Shown: positions 8,317-16,240 of the stretch, one piece after another
Numbering within the stretch: position 1 is the stretch's first letter
How the letters are laid out: each line of letters begins with the position of its first letter
Origin: Parvibacter caecicola
GTDB lineage: Bacteria > Actinomycetota > Coriobacteriia > Coriobacteriales > Eggerthellaceae
DNA length: 52,184 bases
Direction of reading: 5' to 3'
Assembly: GCF_003725335.1 (NCBI RefSeq)
Contig: NZ_QIBY01000016.1
Coordinates: 1-52,184 of the forward strand
The notes under the pieces: generated by a model
What the model saw: only the letters and a program-made list of their open reading frames with translations
Databases searched by the model: none
Told to the model about the DNA's origin: nothing
Translations under genes and position numbers: made by a program

Positions 8317-8322
8317 ATTATA
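8317..8322 (-). promoter_or_regulatory. -10 element of the TIR gene (leaderless start)
   Basis: TATAAT on the minus strand, seven bases from ATG 8309. No good -35 hexamer is visible. The element and the first codons are duplicated at 10656-10698. Confidence 0.5.
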
Positions 8323-8333
8323 CCTTGCTGCGG

Positions 8334-8651
8334 ATGCGAGTTCTTCTTGCGATGGGCGGTTGTCCGGGCGGCACCCTCCTTCTCCATAGTGCCGCTATCC
8401 TGAAGCCGTCTCAAAACGCGCTCGACGGTTCGTTCGCTGACATATCACTACAGATTGCGATTATTCAATATGATGTGCTTGGAAGCACCGGCGGGGAAGG
8501 GGGGAACCCTGTTTTTGCTGGCCTGTTGCTGATTTTAATCCTTGCCCCAATCATCATTCTGCCAATTGGTGTCATTGCGGACGTCGTCTCCAGAAGAAGG
8601 AGGCGAAAGGCTATGCGCATGTGTGACTGGCTGGAGCAGGAAGAGGGATAG
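8334..8651 (+). CDS. Small membrane protein, uncertain
   Basis: An open frame of about 105 residues, divergent from the TIR gene. The C-terminal half has one strong hydrophobic segment (FAGLLLILILAPIIILPIGVI) followed by RRRRRK, a normal inside-positive anchor, and a short charged tail. The N-terminal half is unconvincing and overlaps the TIR promoter, so the real start may be further in (for example GTG near 8475), or this may be a broken remnant. No family is recognised. Confidence 0.4.
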   Translation: MRVLLAMGGCPGGTLLLHSAAILKPSQNALDGSFADISLQIAIIQYDVLGSTGGEGGNPVFAGLLLILILAPIIILPIGVIADVVSRRRRRKAMRMCDWLEQEEG

Positions 8652-8734
8652 CTGAAGGACCGTGAGCCATTATCGGTAGCAACGTTAAGGAAACTTCACG
8701 ACTCGTTGTGTGGCCTAGCTTCTAAAGGAGAGCC

Positions 8735-8845
8735 ATGGAACAGTTCCTGGACATGTTGTTCATCCTCAAGGCAAAGGCTTCGGAACTGCCTGGCCAAATA
8801 GCCCTTTTCCTGCTGAGCGCGAACGGCGCTAGGGCTTTCCGCTAG
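8735..8845 (+). CDS. Possible 36-residue peptide
   Basis: ATG 8735 is preceded by a very good ribosome-binding site (AAAGGAG, five bases before ATG). The peptide starts MEQFLDMLFILKAKA, looks like an amphipathic helix, then has a second hydrophobic patch. Its stop overlaps the 3' end of the convergent hipA by four bases. It could be a small membrane-active peptide or the leftover 5' end of a lost gene. Confidence 0.4.
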   Translation: MEQFLDMLFILKAKASELPGQIALFLLSANGARAFR

Positions 8846-10146
8846 GAGCACGTGACGCCTATTCTGTCTATCTGGGCTCTTGCAAATTCGACTATCTCCT
8901 GAACCTTTCCAAGAGGACGGTTGAGCGCATTTTCGAGGGCTACAGCTTCTGCATCCATTGCCGCGGATATATGAGAGCAAACCTCATCTACGAGACTCGC
9001 CATAGCCCTTGGAGATAGGGAGAGTTCCTTCGCCAAGGCCAAGAAGTCCTCCATCGATACTGTATCGATTTTATTCGTTTCGCCTATACGCATTGCCATA
9101 TGACGGTCGAGACCTTTGTATATCACGGTTGACGCAATGTCGTAGGCGGGTGCCAGGCGGAATTGGCGCCAGTCTCCTCCGCGCAAGGCGGTGAGGTTTT
9201 TAAGATGCCCATCGCAGTTGCCCACAATGGCGTTGACAATCAACATGCGAACAAATTGATCCATATCACCCAAGGGATCCAACGAGTTGGTCAGAATGGC
9301 CTCCCTGACCAGTCTTGCATATTGTTGGCCTGGTTTCTCGTACTTCTGCTCAGGCAGCTTCCCCAGAACTTGGCAAAAATCCTCTTGGTGCAGTCGAACA
9401 ACTCGGGGGCTCTTTTCGACCTGCGGCATCTTTTCGTGCGTGGAGAACTCTCTGTCAAAGCGCTTAGTCACATAAATGGCGTCTTCTCCAAGAATATCGA
9501 TCGTGGAATCCGCCGTTCGAAGCCCGGCGCACTTTGCGAGGATGAGGCAAAAGTGCTCGTTTTCGCTCAACTGTTCGAACCGCCTGTTGGGAGCCTTCAC
9601 GATATGAGTGGAAGCTGCTCCCTCCATGGGGATGGCGTAAGAGATACTGCCGCTTCGCTTTTCTGCATAAAGGCCCATTTTCGACTGTGCTCCTGCAAGC
9701 GAAAGCTTCGCCTCTTCTTGAAGCTCGGCAATCCCACCGGCGCCCTTTCCCATCGTTTCGTGCAAGCTTTCACGCGAGATGGGTATGTAATGGCCATCGG
9801 ATTCCGCCGCGTCTTCACTGTCGCTCAGGATTACCGCTCCAATACACTCGGTGCCCAGTGCTTTCAAAACTTTAAGGTAGGAGGTACTTTTCACTTCAAG
9901 AGCACGTGCAACTGCGGCCAGAGCAGTTCCCTCGGGAAGCAGGTTGCGAAAGAAGGCACGAGTGGGCCGGGCTGGGAATGTACCGACGGAAAAGGGCAGT
10001 GCCACAGACAAGGGACACTGGGGGAAGGAATCCAGGAACTGCGAGCTATAGGTAAATTGCTCCTCCTTGCCGGGCACGGTCTGGAGGGCACCTACAAGGT
10101 GGCGGGTGCCATCGATCTCGCCAAAAACGTGCAGTTCCAAAATCAA
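8842..10146 (-). CDS. hipA: HipA-type serine/threonine kinase toxin
   Basis: A 434-residue HipA-fold kinase. Visible features are an N-terminal HipA_1-like domain (LPFSVGTFPARPTRAFFRNLLPEG), the P-loop-like LSLAGAQSKMGLY near residue 150, the catalytic loop GNCDGHLKN near 305 (Asp as in E. coli HipA D309) and the metal-binding YDIAS near 333. Characterised HipA phosphorylates GltX or other aminoacyl-tRNA synthetases and causes growth arrest. The target here is unknown. It overlaps hipB by four bases (ATGA), the usual antitoxin-first coupling, and both are under the twin operators at 10371-10427. All core motifs are intact, so it should be active. Confidence 0.93.
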   Translation of the reverse strand: MILELHVFGEIDGTRHLVGALQTVPGKEEQFTYSSQFLDSFPQCPLSVALPFSVGTFPARPTRAFFRNLLPEGTALAAVARALEVKSTSYLKVLKALGTECIGAVILSDSEDAAESDGHYIPISRESLHETMGKGAGGIAELQEEAKLSLAGAQSKMGLYAEKRSGSISYAIPMEGAASTHIVKAPNRRFEQLSENEHFCLILAKCAGLRTADSTIDILGEDAIYVTKRFDREFSTHEKMPQVEKSPRVVRLHQEDFCQVLGKLPEQKYEKPGQQYARLVREAILTNSLDPLGDMDQFVRMLIVNAIVGNCDGHLKNLTALRGGDWRQFRLAPAYDIASTVIYKGLDRHMAMRIGETNKIDTVSMEDFLALAKELSLSPRAMASLVDEVCSHISAAMDAEAVALENALNRPLGKVQEIVEFARAQIDRIGVTCS

Positions 10147-10355
10147 CCTCGCTCTTTAAGATCGATAGTCAGTCCCACCATGTTGGCTACGCGCAGGGCT
10201 TTTTCCAGCTGAGTGGTTTCTTTCCCGTTCTCCAACTGCGAGACAAACATGACGCCTACGCCGCACGCATCGGCCAGTTGCGCCTGAGTGTAGCCGAGCT
10301 TCTTTCGTCTAGTTCGAATTGCAGACCCAAAATCTTTGGCGGTCAGCACGCTCAC
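10143..10355 (-). CDS. hipB: HipB-type XRE antitoxin
   Basis: About 70 residues, essentially one XRE helix-turn-helix (FGSAIRTRRKKLGYTQAQLADACGVGVMFVSQLENGKET). I place the start at GTG 10355 because GGAGG is five bases upstream; the ATG at 10367 is in frame but contains that GGAGG inside its own codons. HipB neutralises HipA and represses the operon by binding inverted repeats in the promoter, and two such repeats lie immediately upstream. Confidence 0.9.
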   Translation of the reverse strand: MSVLTAKDFGSAIRTRRKKLGYTQAQLADACGVGVMFVSQLENGKETTQLEKALRVANMVGLTIDLKERG

Positions 10356-10370
10356 GAGTACCTCCATTCG

Positions 10371-10427
10371 TTATCGCGTTCGCGATAATAGCATAGGATT
10401 TAGCTGCAATTATCGCGAGCGCGATAA
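10371..10427. promoter_or_regulatory. Twin hipBA operators
   Basis: TTATCGCGTTCGCGATAA (10371-10388) and TTATCGCGAGCGCGATAA (10410-10427) are 18-bp palindromes whose centres are 39 bp apart. They share the arms TTATCGCG/CGCGATAA and lie just upstream of hipB. A degenerate third half-site (TCGCGAACGGAATAATTA) is near 10453. Confidence 0.85.
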
Positions 10428-10514
10428 TATAACCGGAAGTTCAAAGAAATGTCGCGAACGGAATAATTATGTAAGCGCCGTGCCCCACGGGCTAGGCCGA
10501 AGGCAAAAGATTAC

Positions 10515-10619
10515 ATGGACCTAAAGCCCTTCTCCCGTTCAGGGCTCATTAAGCAGCTCGAATTTGAGGGGTTCACTCATGAGCAGGCAGTAGCCGGAGC
10601 GGATTCAGTAGGGCTGTAG
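10515..10619 (+). pseudogene. Remnant of an Ltp-type (host cell surface-exposed) lipoprotein domain
   Basis: Thirty-four codons read MDLKPFSRSGLIKQLEFEGF then THEQAVAGAD, which matches the repeated Ltp domain (Pfam PF07553: FSRxGLIxQLEYEGFxxxxAVYGAD). The frame stops right after this, where the family normally continues with an NCGADW-type segment. No signal peptide or further repeat is present, so it is a fragment of a lost gene. Confidence 0.65.
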
Positions 10620-10655
10620 CGGCGCAAGCAGTGAGGCTGGAAGAGGGCGGGCGGT

Positions 10656-10698
10656 GTGCGTTATGGCAGGTCAAGCATTCCATGCAGGGGATTATACC
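10656..10698 (-). pseudogene. 43-bp exact duplicate of the TIR gene promoter and first codons
   Basis: Identical to 8282-8324. On the minus strand it carries TATAAT, then ATG GAA TGC TTG ACC TGC CAT AAC (MECLTCHN), the start of a zinc ribbon, after which the frame is unrelated. A perfect 15-bp inverted repeat, 10675-10689 with 10697-10711 (GCATTCCATGCAGGG arm), overlaps it. It is the stub of a deleted paralogue. The rest of 10428-10843 holds only the Ltp fragment. Confidence 0.7.
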
Positions 10699-10843
10699 CT
10701 GCATGGAATGCGCGCAACTCGTGGTTTGGCGACCAGGCCCACTCTAGTCAAAGCAGGGGCACCCTATTGGGCAATGGGGTTACTGCCGATGCGTATCATC
10801 TCCCTATCGAGACGGTTAAAAGAGAAAGAGGTCAGGTGGAACG

Positions 10844-11263
10844 ATGATAAATGCTAGAAGAGTTTTTTTATGGATTGAGCTAGGGCTGTTTGTACTCTTG
10901 GGACTTGTGCTTCCTCTTGCGGCCTGCATTTTCTATTTTCCCGGCGAGGCTATCTATAAGTTCATATCCATCTGCATGCTTGGCCTTCCCTACCTTTTTC
11001 ACCTTGAAACTGCACCATTTTTTGTCTGGTTTTGGTTGTCGGCTGGTGCCATATGTGTTTTGATCAAATTGCTTATCATGGAGGATGACGAGGAGATAAC
11101 GGCAGGGGGAGCTGCACTTGCGGGCTTCGGAGTGATTATCGCCTTCTTTGTCCTGTATGTCGTGATAGTATTTGCCCTCGTGGCCCTCTATTCTCTTGAT
11201 ATTGATACCTCCTCCGCTTTGGGTGCCCTTGCCTATAGCATATCGGGATTCACTGGCTTTTAG
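10844..11263 (+). CDS. Small integral membrane protein, unknown
   Basis: 139 residues with four hydrophobic segments (about 7-30, 40-60, 62-80 and 87-118), separated by an acidic cytosolic-looking loop (MEDDEEITA). AGGTGG lies seven bases before ATG 10844. Its codon use is more AT-rich than the core genes of the window, consistent with the acquired character of this island. No family is recognised. It stands between the gene graveyard and the mntA-hepT pair. Confidence 0.65.
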   Translation: MINARRVFLWIELGLFVLLGLVLPLAACIFYFPGEAIYKFISICMLGLPYLFHLETAPFFVWFWLSAGAICVLIKLLIMEDDEEITAGGAALAGFGVIIAFFVLYVVIVFALVALYSLDIDTSSALGALAYSISGFTGF

Positions 11264-11424
11264 ATAGCACAGCCCCGGCTCTACTACGCACAGTACGCCG
11301 ACAATTTGGGCTAATCTAACAGGGCCGTAGCAGTCGATGCCGCGGCGGCCCCTGGGCGGCCGCAGTTTCCCCGATATGCTAGAATCGTCTTGCAAAAGGC
11401 GTCAATGCAAGAAGGAGGGGTGCT

Positions 11425-11712
11425 GTGGTTCTGACTCAAGATGAGATACGGGACATTGTTTTGCCCCTTCTCGATCGCTACGACATGAAGAGCGCTTCTC
11501 TTTTTGGCTCCTATGCACGAGGCGACGCCGATGAGGATTCAGACATTGACGTGCTCCTGGTGGGCAACGAAGGGTTCCGCCCGTTGGGTATTTTTGGTCT
11601 GGCCGAGGAACTCCATAGGCAGTCGGGAAAAGCGGTTGACGTATACGAGCAGTCGGAGCTTTCTCCGGGCCCCTTCAGAGATGCGGTATACAAAGAGCTG
11701 GTGTTGCTATGA
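11425..11712 (+). CDS. mntA: MntA-type nucleotidyltransferase antitoxin
   Basis: 95 residues, a minimal nucleotidyltransferase with the signature GSYARGDADEDSDIDVLL (GSX10DXD). GTG 11425 is preceded by AAGGAGGGG. In studied MntA-HepT modules the antitoxin transfers AMP groups to a Tyr of the HepT toxin and so silences it. The last codon overlaps the hepT start (ATGA at 11709), the standard order and coupling. A decayed copy of the C-terminus lies at 13022-13099. Confidence 0.9.
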   Translation: MVLTQDEIRDIVLPLLDRYDMKSASLFGSYARGDADEDSDIDVLLVGNEGFRPLGIFGLAEELHRQSGKAVDVYEQSELSPGPFRDAVYKELVLL

Positions 11713-12059
11713 AGACAGACATTTATCGTCTTGAACGCGTGTCTGCTATAGGTCATCAGCTTCTTTCGGTTGTTGCGCAGGAGGGCATTAACCAGGAAGC
11801 GATCATGGAGGATTTTAAGCTCCAGTGGATGGTCGCTACTCCTCTATTCGATATTGGCGAGCAGGTGAACTGTTTGTCCGATGAATTGATTGCTTCTTAT
11901 GCGGACCAGCCGTGGTCTAGCATTGCTGGTCTTAGGCATCGCCTGGTGCACAATTACGAGGGAACCAATTGGCGAATGATTGGTGCCGTGATTGAGCAGG
12001 AGCTTCCCCTGTTTATCGCTCGAGTTGACGAGATTCTGCAGGAGCTTCGTTCGGCGTAA
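11709..12059 (+). CDS. hepT: HepT-type (DUF86-like) RNase toxin
   Basis: 116 residues, all-helical HEPN fold. The catalytic RX4HXY motif is present as RHRLVHNY near residues 78-85, where the Tyr is the residue AMPylated by MntA in characterised pairs. HepT cleaves RNA when released from its antitoxin. It overlaps mntA by four bases and looks intact. Confidence 0.9.
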   Translation: MKTDIYRLERVSAIGHQLLSVVAQEGINQEAIMEDFKLQWMVATPLFDIGEQVNCLSDELIASYADQPWSSIAGLRHRLVHNYEGTNWRMIGAVIEQELPLFIARVDEILQELRSA

Positions 12060-12073
12060 TGGGGAAGCTCGCC

Positions 12074-12880
12074 CTACTCCTTTGTGTAGCTGAATTGCAT
12101 GAAGCTGCCGTCGTCGAGGATAATCGTTAGGGTTAGCCAGTCGGTTCCGCCCTCGCTTTGGAGGTACGACAAGGAGGCTTGAGGCTCCGCCGAGCCATCC
12201 ACGTAAGCGACGTAGCCGTACGTTTTTGTGGATTGCTCAAGCCGAAGGTCGTAGACGTCCTCATCGCCATCCATCGTGATTACCAGGCGGCCAGTGAGGT
12301 CATTATTTATGATCAAGCTGCTTGACATGCCAATGTCGGCCAGGGCCATAGGCTCGCCGTCGCCGTCGGAAAGCATGACATCATAGCCGGTCCATTTCCC
12401 GAGGTAGTTTTCTTGCTTGGCGTTGGAGTCCGTATGAGTGCGCGTAAAGCGCAGCACAACGTTTCCATCAATTCCCGCCTCGTCGCGAGCGGGCCCCTTT
12501 ACGTCGTTCCAGTCGAGTGACAAGACTCCGTTTTTCAGACGAAACGGCATAGTGGTTCCATCAAGGGCATCCTTAATTGTGAGTGTATTCCCCTTAATGG
12601 AGTATTCGTCTGCGGTCACTTCGGAACCAACAAAGAAATAAGCCATCCCGTCTTCGCTCACGCTCAGGCCCATGGCGAACATCTCATCGTCTTCGCCATT
12701 AAAAGAAACGGTTTCGCCATCCACGTCCATCGAGGATATGACCCATGTGCCATAAAAGTCCTCAGGTTTCGCGGACTCCTGCGAGGCGGGCTTGCAGCCA
12801 AACGTCACAAGGGCAATGGCCAAGGAAATTGCCGCGACTGCAACGAGGGCAAGACGGGAAGAGTGGCGTGCCTTTTTCAT
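12074..12880 (-). CDS. Lipoprotein with two lipocalin-like repeats
   Basis: 268 residues. The N-terminus is a lipoprotein signal: MKKARHSSR, a hydrophobic core and the lipobox VTFGC (Cys about residue 29). Two similar halves follow, each opening with a GTW/GKW element (FYGTWVISSMDVDG; YLGKWTGYDVMLSDG), a pattern common in lipocalin-like beta-barrel proteins of Coriobacteriia and Firmicutes. It is likely anchored outside the membrane. It is convergent with hepT and lies between that module and a second mntA remnant, so it may belong to the same accessory island. No enzymatic motif is seen. Confidence 0.75.
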   Translation of the reverse strand: MKKARHSSRLALVAVAAISLAIALVTFGCKPASQESAKPEDFYGTWVISSMDVDGETVSFNGEDDEMFAMGLSVSEDGMAYFFVGSEVTADEYSIKGNTLTIKDALDGTTMPFRLKNGVLSLDWNDVKGPARDEAGIDGNVVLRFTRTHTDSNAKQENYLGKWTGYDVMLSDGDGEPMALADIGMSSSLIINNDLTGRLVITMDGDEDVYDLRLEQSTKTYGYVAYVDGSAEPQASLSYLQSEGGTDWLTLTIILDDGSFMQFSYTKE

Positions 12881-13021
12881 TAGAGGCTCCTTTTAGTGCG
12901 GGGCACCGAATCAGCATTGTTGCTGTCAGGAGAATAGATTACCCCAAGCGAAAGAATTGCCCAATGGGGCGAGTGGGGCAGAGTTGGGAGCGCGTACGTT
13001 GTTCGAGCTGCGTTGTTTCCC

Positions 13022-13099
13022 GTTGACGTGTATGAGAGGTCCGAGTTGCTATCGGGGCCTTTCAAGGATGCGGTGAAGAGAGAGATGGTGAGGCTATGA
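13022..13099 (+). pseudogene. C-terminal fragment of a second mntA
   Basis: Twenty-five codons read VDVYERSELLSGPF then KDAVKREMVRL, closely matching the end of the intact MntA at 11638-11712. The stop overlaps a following ATG, as mntA overlaps hepT. No catalytic GSX10DXD part is present upstream; from 12900 to 13021 I see nothing else. Confidence 0.8.
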
Positions 13100-13287
13100 T
13101 GCTGCGGGAAAATGCGACTTGGGAAAACGGCGGCGAAACGAGTGATGCGGCGATGCGTGAGCGTGCTCGTTTGGGGCTGCGGGAGGCCGAGTTGGAGGAG
13201 CGGTCGGGCGCAGTTGCCATTTCGGGCGAAGAGTCCGACGCCCGCATCGCCGAGCTGCTTCAGGGCATGGGCATTGCTCGCTCGTGA
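13096..13287 (+). CDS. Short hypothetical protein after the mntA remnant
   Basis: 63 residues, charged and helical (ARLGLREAELEERSG..DARIAELLQGMGI), starting in an ATGATG overlap with the stop of the mntA fragment. It has no RX4HXY motif, so it is not an intact HepT. It may be a leftover or a small antitoxin-like protein. No family is recognised. Confidence 0.35.
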   Translation: MMLRENATWENGGETSDAAMRERARLGLREAELEERSGAVAISGEESDARIAELLQGMGIARS

Positions 13288-13354
13288 GACTTGCCGTGCG
13301 ACGAGTCCTCCCAGTGCGGCTTCCCGTCGGGCCGGCTACTGGTACGGCCTCCCG

Positions 13355-16033
13355 TTAGGCCAGGTCGTCTAGGTTGCGGAGGGCTTCCCAGTCGTCGATG
13401 TCGCGGCGGGCGCGGTCGGGCACTCCCAGCAGCGCCAGCACCACGGCGAAGGCGCCGGGCAGGATGCAACCGGCAAGCGAGAGCGGGTCGAAACCAGTGG
13501 ACAGCTGCGCGCAGGCCCAGCCGGCCACCAGCAGCACTGCCGCGCCAGCGGCGCTTCCCAGCACGTCGAAGAAGCGGGTGCCCCGGGCGCAGAACAGGCC
13601 GAACAGCGCCGCTGCCCCCACCCAGGCCACGGCCATCAGCCAGGTTTCCGGCCGCTGCACCACGTTCAAAAACACCGACTGCATGTTGATGGAGAACACC
13701 GCATTGGCGGCGGCGTTCCACCCCAGCAGCGTACATGAGCCCAAGCAGGCCATCACCAGCGCGAACAGCGCGTTGTAGGCGGCGCACACCGCCGCGCGCC
13801 CCACCGACATCAGGGCGCCGGCCGTAAGAGGCGCCACCGCCCCCATGCCGATGGCCCCCGCGGCCGGTCCCAGCAGGGCGCACAGGGCCATGGCCTCGTC
13901 TTGGCTGCAGAATTTCACCCACCACAGCACCGTGAGGGCTCCGAAGCCCAGCGCTAGCAGAAACGCGCCGTTGGCGAAGAAGCTCACTGCCAAGAACAGC
14001 GGCGCCGCTAAAGCTCCGAAGTTGGGGCGGACTGCCGCCAACGCCGCGGCTGCCACCAAAAGCGGCCAGAACACAAAGGGGGCATCTACGGCCAGCCCCA
14101 GGCTGGAAAGCCCCAGCGCATGGAAGTTCACCATGGCCACGGCGGCGCACCCGCCGCAACAAAGCGCGCTCAAAATGCGCACCAGCAGCTGGGCGCCCCG
14201 CGGCCCCACGCGGTCTACCAGGGGAATCACCGGCCCTTGGGGCACCGTTTCTTCCTCAACCTCTTCCGGCTCTTCTTCGGCGGCCACGGCCTTTGCCAGC
14301 TGTTTTTTGCCCTTGCGGACGCTGCCTAGCTGCGGCAGCAGCGCCTGGGCGAATTCCTCCACCGTTTGATAGCGGTCGTCCGGATCGATGTCCAAACCGG
14401 CGAACACCACGTCGTCCAGCCCGTCGCCGGCCTCGTCCCACATCTGCGAGGGCACCGGCAGCTCCGAATCCTCGATGGCCGGCAGCGCGTCCTTCAAGTC
14501 GTCCACGATGAACTGGTTGGTACCGGTGAGCATCTCGTAGGTGAGGCTGGCCACCGCCCATTCGTCGGTGCGCATGTCCAGCGGCTGGCTGCGCAGCTGC
14601 TCCGGCGGCATGTAGCCGATGGTGCCGGCGGCGGCGTGGCCGTGGCCGGAGGCGTCCGCCAGTGTGGCCAGGCCGAAGTCGGTCACCTTCACCTGCCCCT
14701 GCTGGTCTATCAGCACGTTTTCCGGCTTGATGTCCAGGTGCAGCACATTATGGCGATGGGCCGTCTCCAGCGCGCCCGTTACCGCCGCCACAATGGCGGC
14801 CACCATGTCCAGCGTAATCTGGTCGCCCACCTTGTCCAGCAGTTGCGCCAGCGTCAGGCCGTCCACGAACTCCATAATTATGTAGGCGCGCCCCTCGCTT
14901 TCCTGGCAGTCGTACACCGTTACGATGTTGGGGTCGTTCAGGCTGGCGATCAGCCGTGCCTCCACAATGGCGGGGATGCTGTCGAAAGCCGAGGTGAGGG
15001 AATCGGCGTCGTCTTCGTCGTCCTCGTCGGTCGCATCGGCTGCGGCTGCGGGGGCGGAAGGCTCTGCGGAAGCGGAAGGGGTCGCGGCTTCCGGCATGAC
15101 GGCGGTGCCGCTGCCCGGTTGGCTGGCGGCCGGCGCATCTGCGGCGGAAGCGGAGCCGTCGGCGGGGGCACCTTCGGCTGGCGCGGCGTGGGCGCCATGG
15201 GCCGGCGCGCTCGCCCCCTGCCCGGTCGCCGCCCCGATGATGGGAAGGCTGGCGGGCCCGTTGAAGGCAAGGGCCGGTTCGTCTTCCGGCTCGTCGTCGA
15301 ATCCGTCATCGCCGGCGCCCGGGGCCGCATGGGCGCCGTGGCTGCTGCCGTCATCGCCCTCCGCGGTCGGCGAATCGCTGGCGCTCTCGAAATATTCATC
15401 GGGCCCCAGGTCTTCCTCTTCATCCCAGGGCACCGTGTTGTCCAGGTTGATGACGCCGCTCTTGCCGGCGTCGCTCAGGGCCGCGGCCTCGGCTGCGCCG
15501 TTCGCGCTTGCCGCCCCACTGGCCAGGTCGCTTGCCTGCGCGCCGCTTCCCTGGGCCGCCCGCTCTTCCTGCTCCAGCTCTTCCTCAAAGGCCTGGGCCA
15601 GTTCCTCGAAGTTCGGCTTTTTGCGAAGGCTGGCGCCGTTGCGGGCCGCCAGCCGCTCTTCTCGCGCCCGCAGAAATGAGGGGTCGGAAGGGAAGGCCGC
15701 CGTGGCCGGCTCTGGCCCATCGGCCCCGCCGCCCGCGCCCTGACCAGGGGCTGCGCCTTGGCTGCCGCCCGCCGCGTCCCCGTGCGCCGCCGCTCCGCCG
15801 CCCGCGCCTCCGGACGCCGAGCCCTCGCCCGCGCCCTCAAGCTCCGCCGCGATCTTCCCATCCAGCGCCGCCAGATGGAAGCCCGCCGCATCGCTTTCCG
15901 AAAGCTCGAACACCTTGATGGCCACCGGCCGGTTCAGGTGCGTGTCCAAGGCCTCGTAAACCGTGGCGAACCCTCCGGTTCCCACGGCTTTCACCACGCG
16001 GTATCTGTCCAGCAGCAGCTTTTGCTTTGCCAC
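13355..16033 (-). CDS. Membrane Ser/Thr protein kinase with a large N-lobe insertion
   Basis: 892 residues from GTG 16033 (GAGGAG ten bases upstream; the kinase fold begins at once, RYRVVKAVGTGGFATVYEA). The Gly-rich loop is at 18-25 and the VAIK lysine at 40. About 300 residues of Ala/Gly/Glu/Asp-rich sequence then interrupt the fold before the alpha-C helix (IVEARLIASL, Glu near 357). The rest is canonical: HLDIKPEN near 433 (HLD in place of HRD), DFG near 448 and PPEQL. From about 614 to 880 there are roughly nine hydrophobic segments. This is a Hanks-type kinase tied to the membrane, with a multi-span C-terminal module instead of PASTA repeats. Its substrates are unknown. Confidence 0.88.
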   Translation of the reverse strand: MAKQKLLLDRYRVVKAVGTGGFATVYEALDTHLNRPVAIKVFELSESDAAGFHLAALDGKIAAELEGAGEGSASGGAGGGAAAHGDAAGGSQGAAPGQGAGGGADGPEPATAAFPSDPSFLRAREERLAARNGASLRKKPNFEELAQAFEEELEQEERAAQGSGAQASDLASGAASANGAAEAAALSDAGKSGVINLDNTVPWDEEEDLGPDEYFESASDSPTAEGDDGSSHGAHAAPGAGDDGFDDEPEDEPALAFNGPASLPIIGAATGQGASAPAHGAHAAPAEGAPADGSASAADAPAASQPGSGTAVMPEAATPSASAEPSAPAAAADATDEDDEDDADSLTSAFDSIPAIVEARLIASLNDPNIVTVYDCQESEGRAYIIMEFVDGLTLAQLLDKVGDQITLDMVAAIVAAVTGALETAHRHNVLHLDIKPENVLIDQQGQVKVTDFGLATLADASGHGHAAAGTIGYMPPEQLRSQPLDMRTDEWAVASLTYEMLTGTNQFIVDDLKDALPAIEDSELPVPSQMWDEAGDGLDDVVFAGLDIDPDDRYQTVEEFAQALLPQLGSVRKGKKQLAKAVAAEEEPEEVEEETVPQGPVIPLVDRVGPRGAQLLVRILSALCCGGCAAVAMVNFHALGLSSLGLAVDAPFVFWPLLVAAAALAAVRPNFGALAAPLFLAVSFFANGAFLLALGFGALTVLWWVKFCSQDEAMALCALLGPAAGAIGMGAVAPLTAGALMSVGRAAVCAAYNALFALVMACLGSCTLLGWNAAANAVFSINMQSVFLNVVQRPETWLMAVAWVGAAALFGLFCARGTRFFDVLGSAAGAAVLLVAGWACAQLSTGFDPLSLAGCILPGAFAVVLALLGVPDRARRDIDDWEALRNLDDLA

Positions 16034-16240
16034 GGCGGCGCAACTCCTCGGCCTCGCATTTTTGTTGGCGCCTATTCTACTGCATCGGGGCGCCTCTTCG
16101 CCGCCTTCGCCGCCCGCAAGCTTCGCTGTCAGCAACTGGCCGGTTGCGATTGGGTGCTGGTGAAGCGCCAGCGGCAACTTTGTCCCGAAAGAGTGCTACC
16201 ATCATGGCCGTTTGAAACCTCATCTTAAGGAGATGGCCCC

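Noticed and set aside
5971-12970. Shared word ATTGGGCAATGGG and its variants at about 5971, 10769 and 12956
   Set aside because: A 12-13-base match is expected by chance in a window of this size; flanks are unrelated.
14366-15743. Plus-strand frames opposite the Ser/Thr kinase
   Set aside because: They lie opposite the low-complexity insert and catalytic lobe; no domain, no ribosome-binding site.
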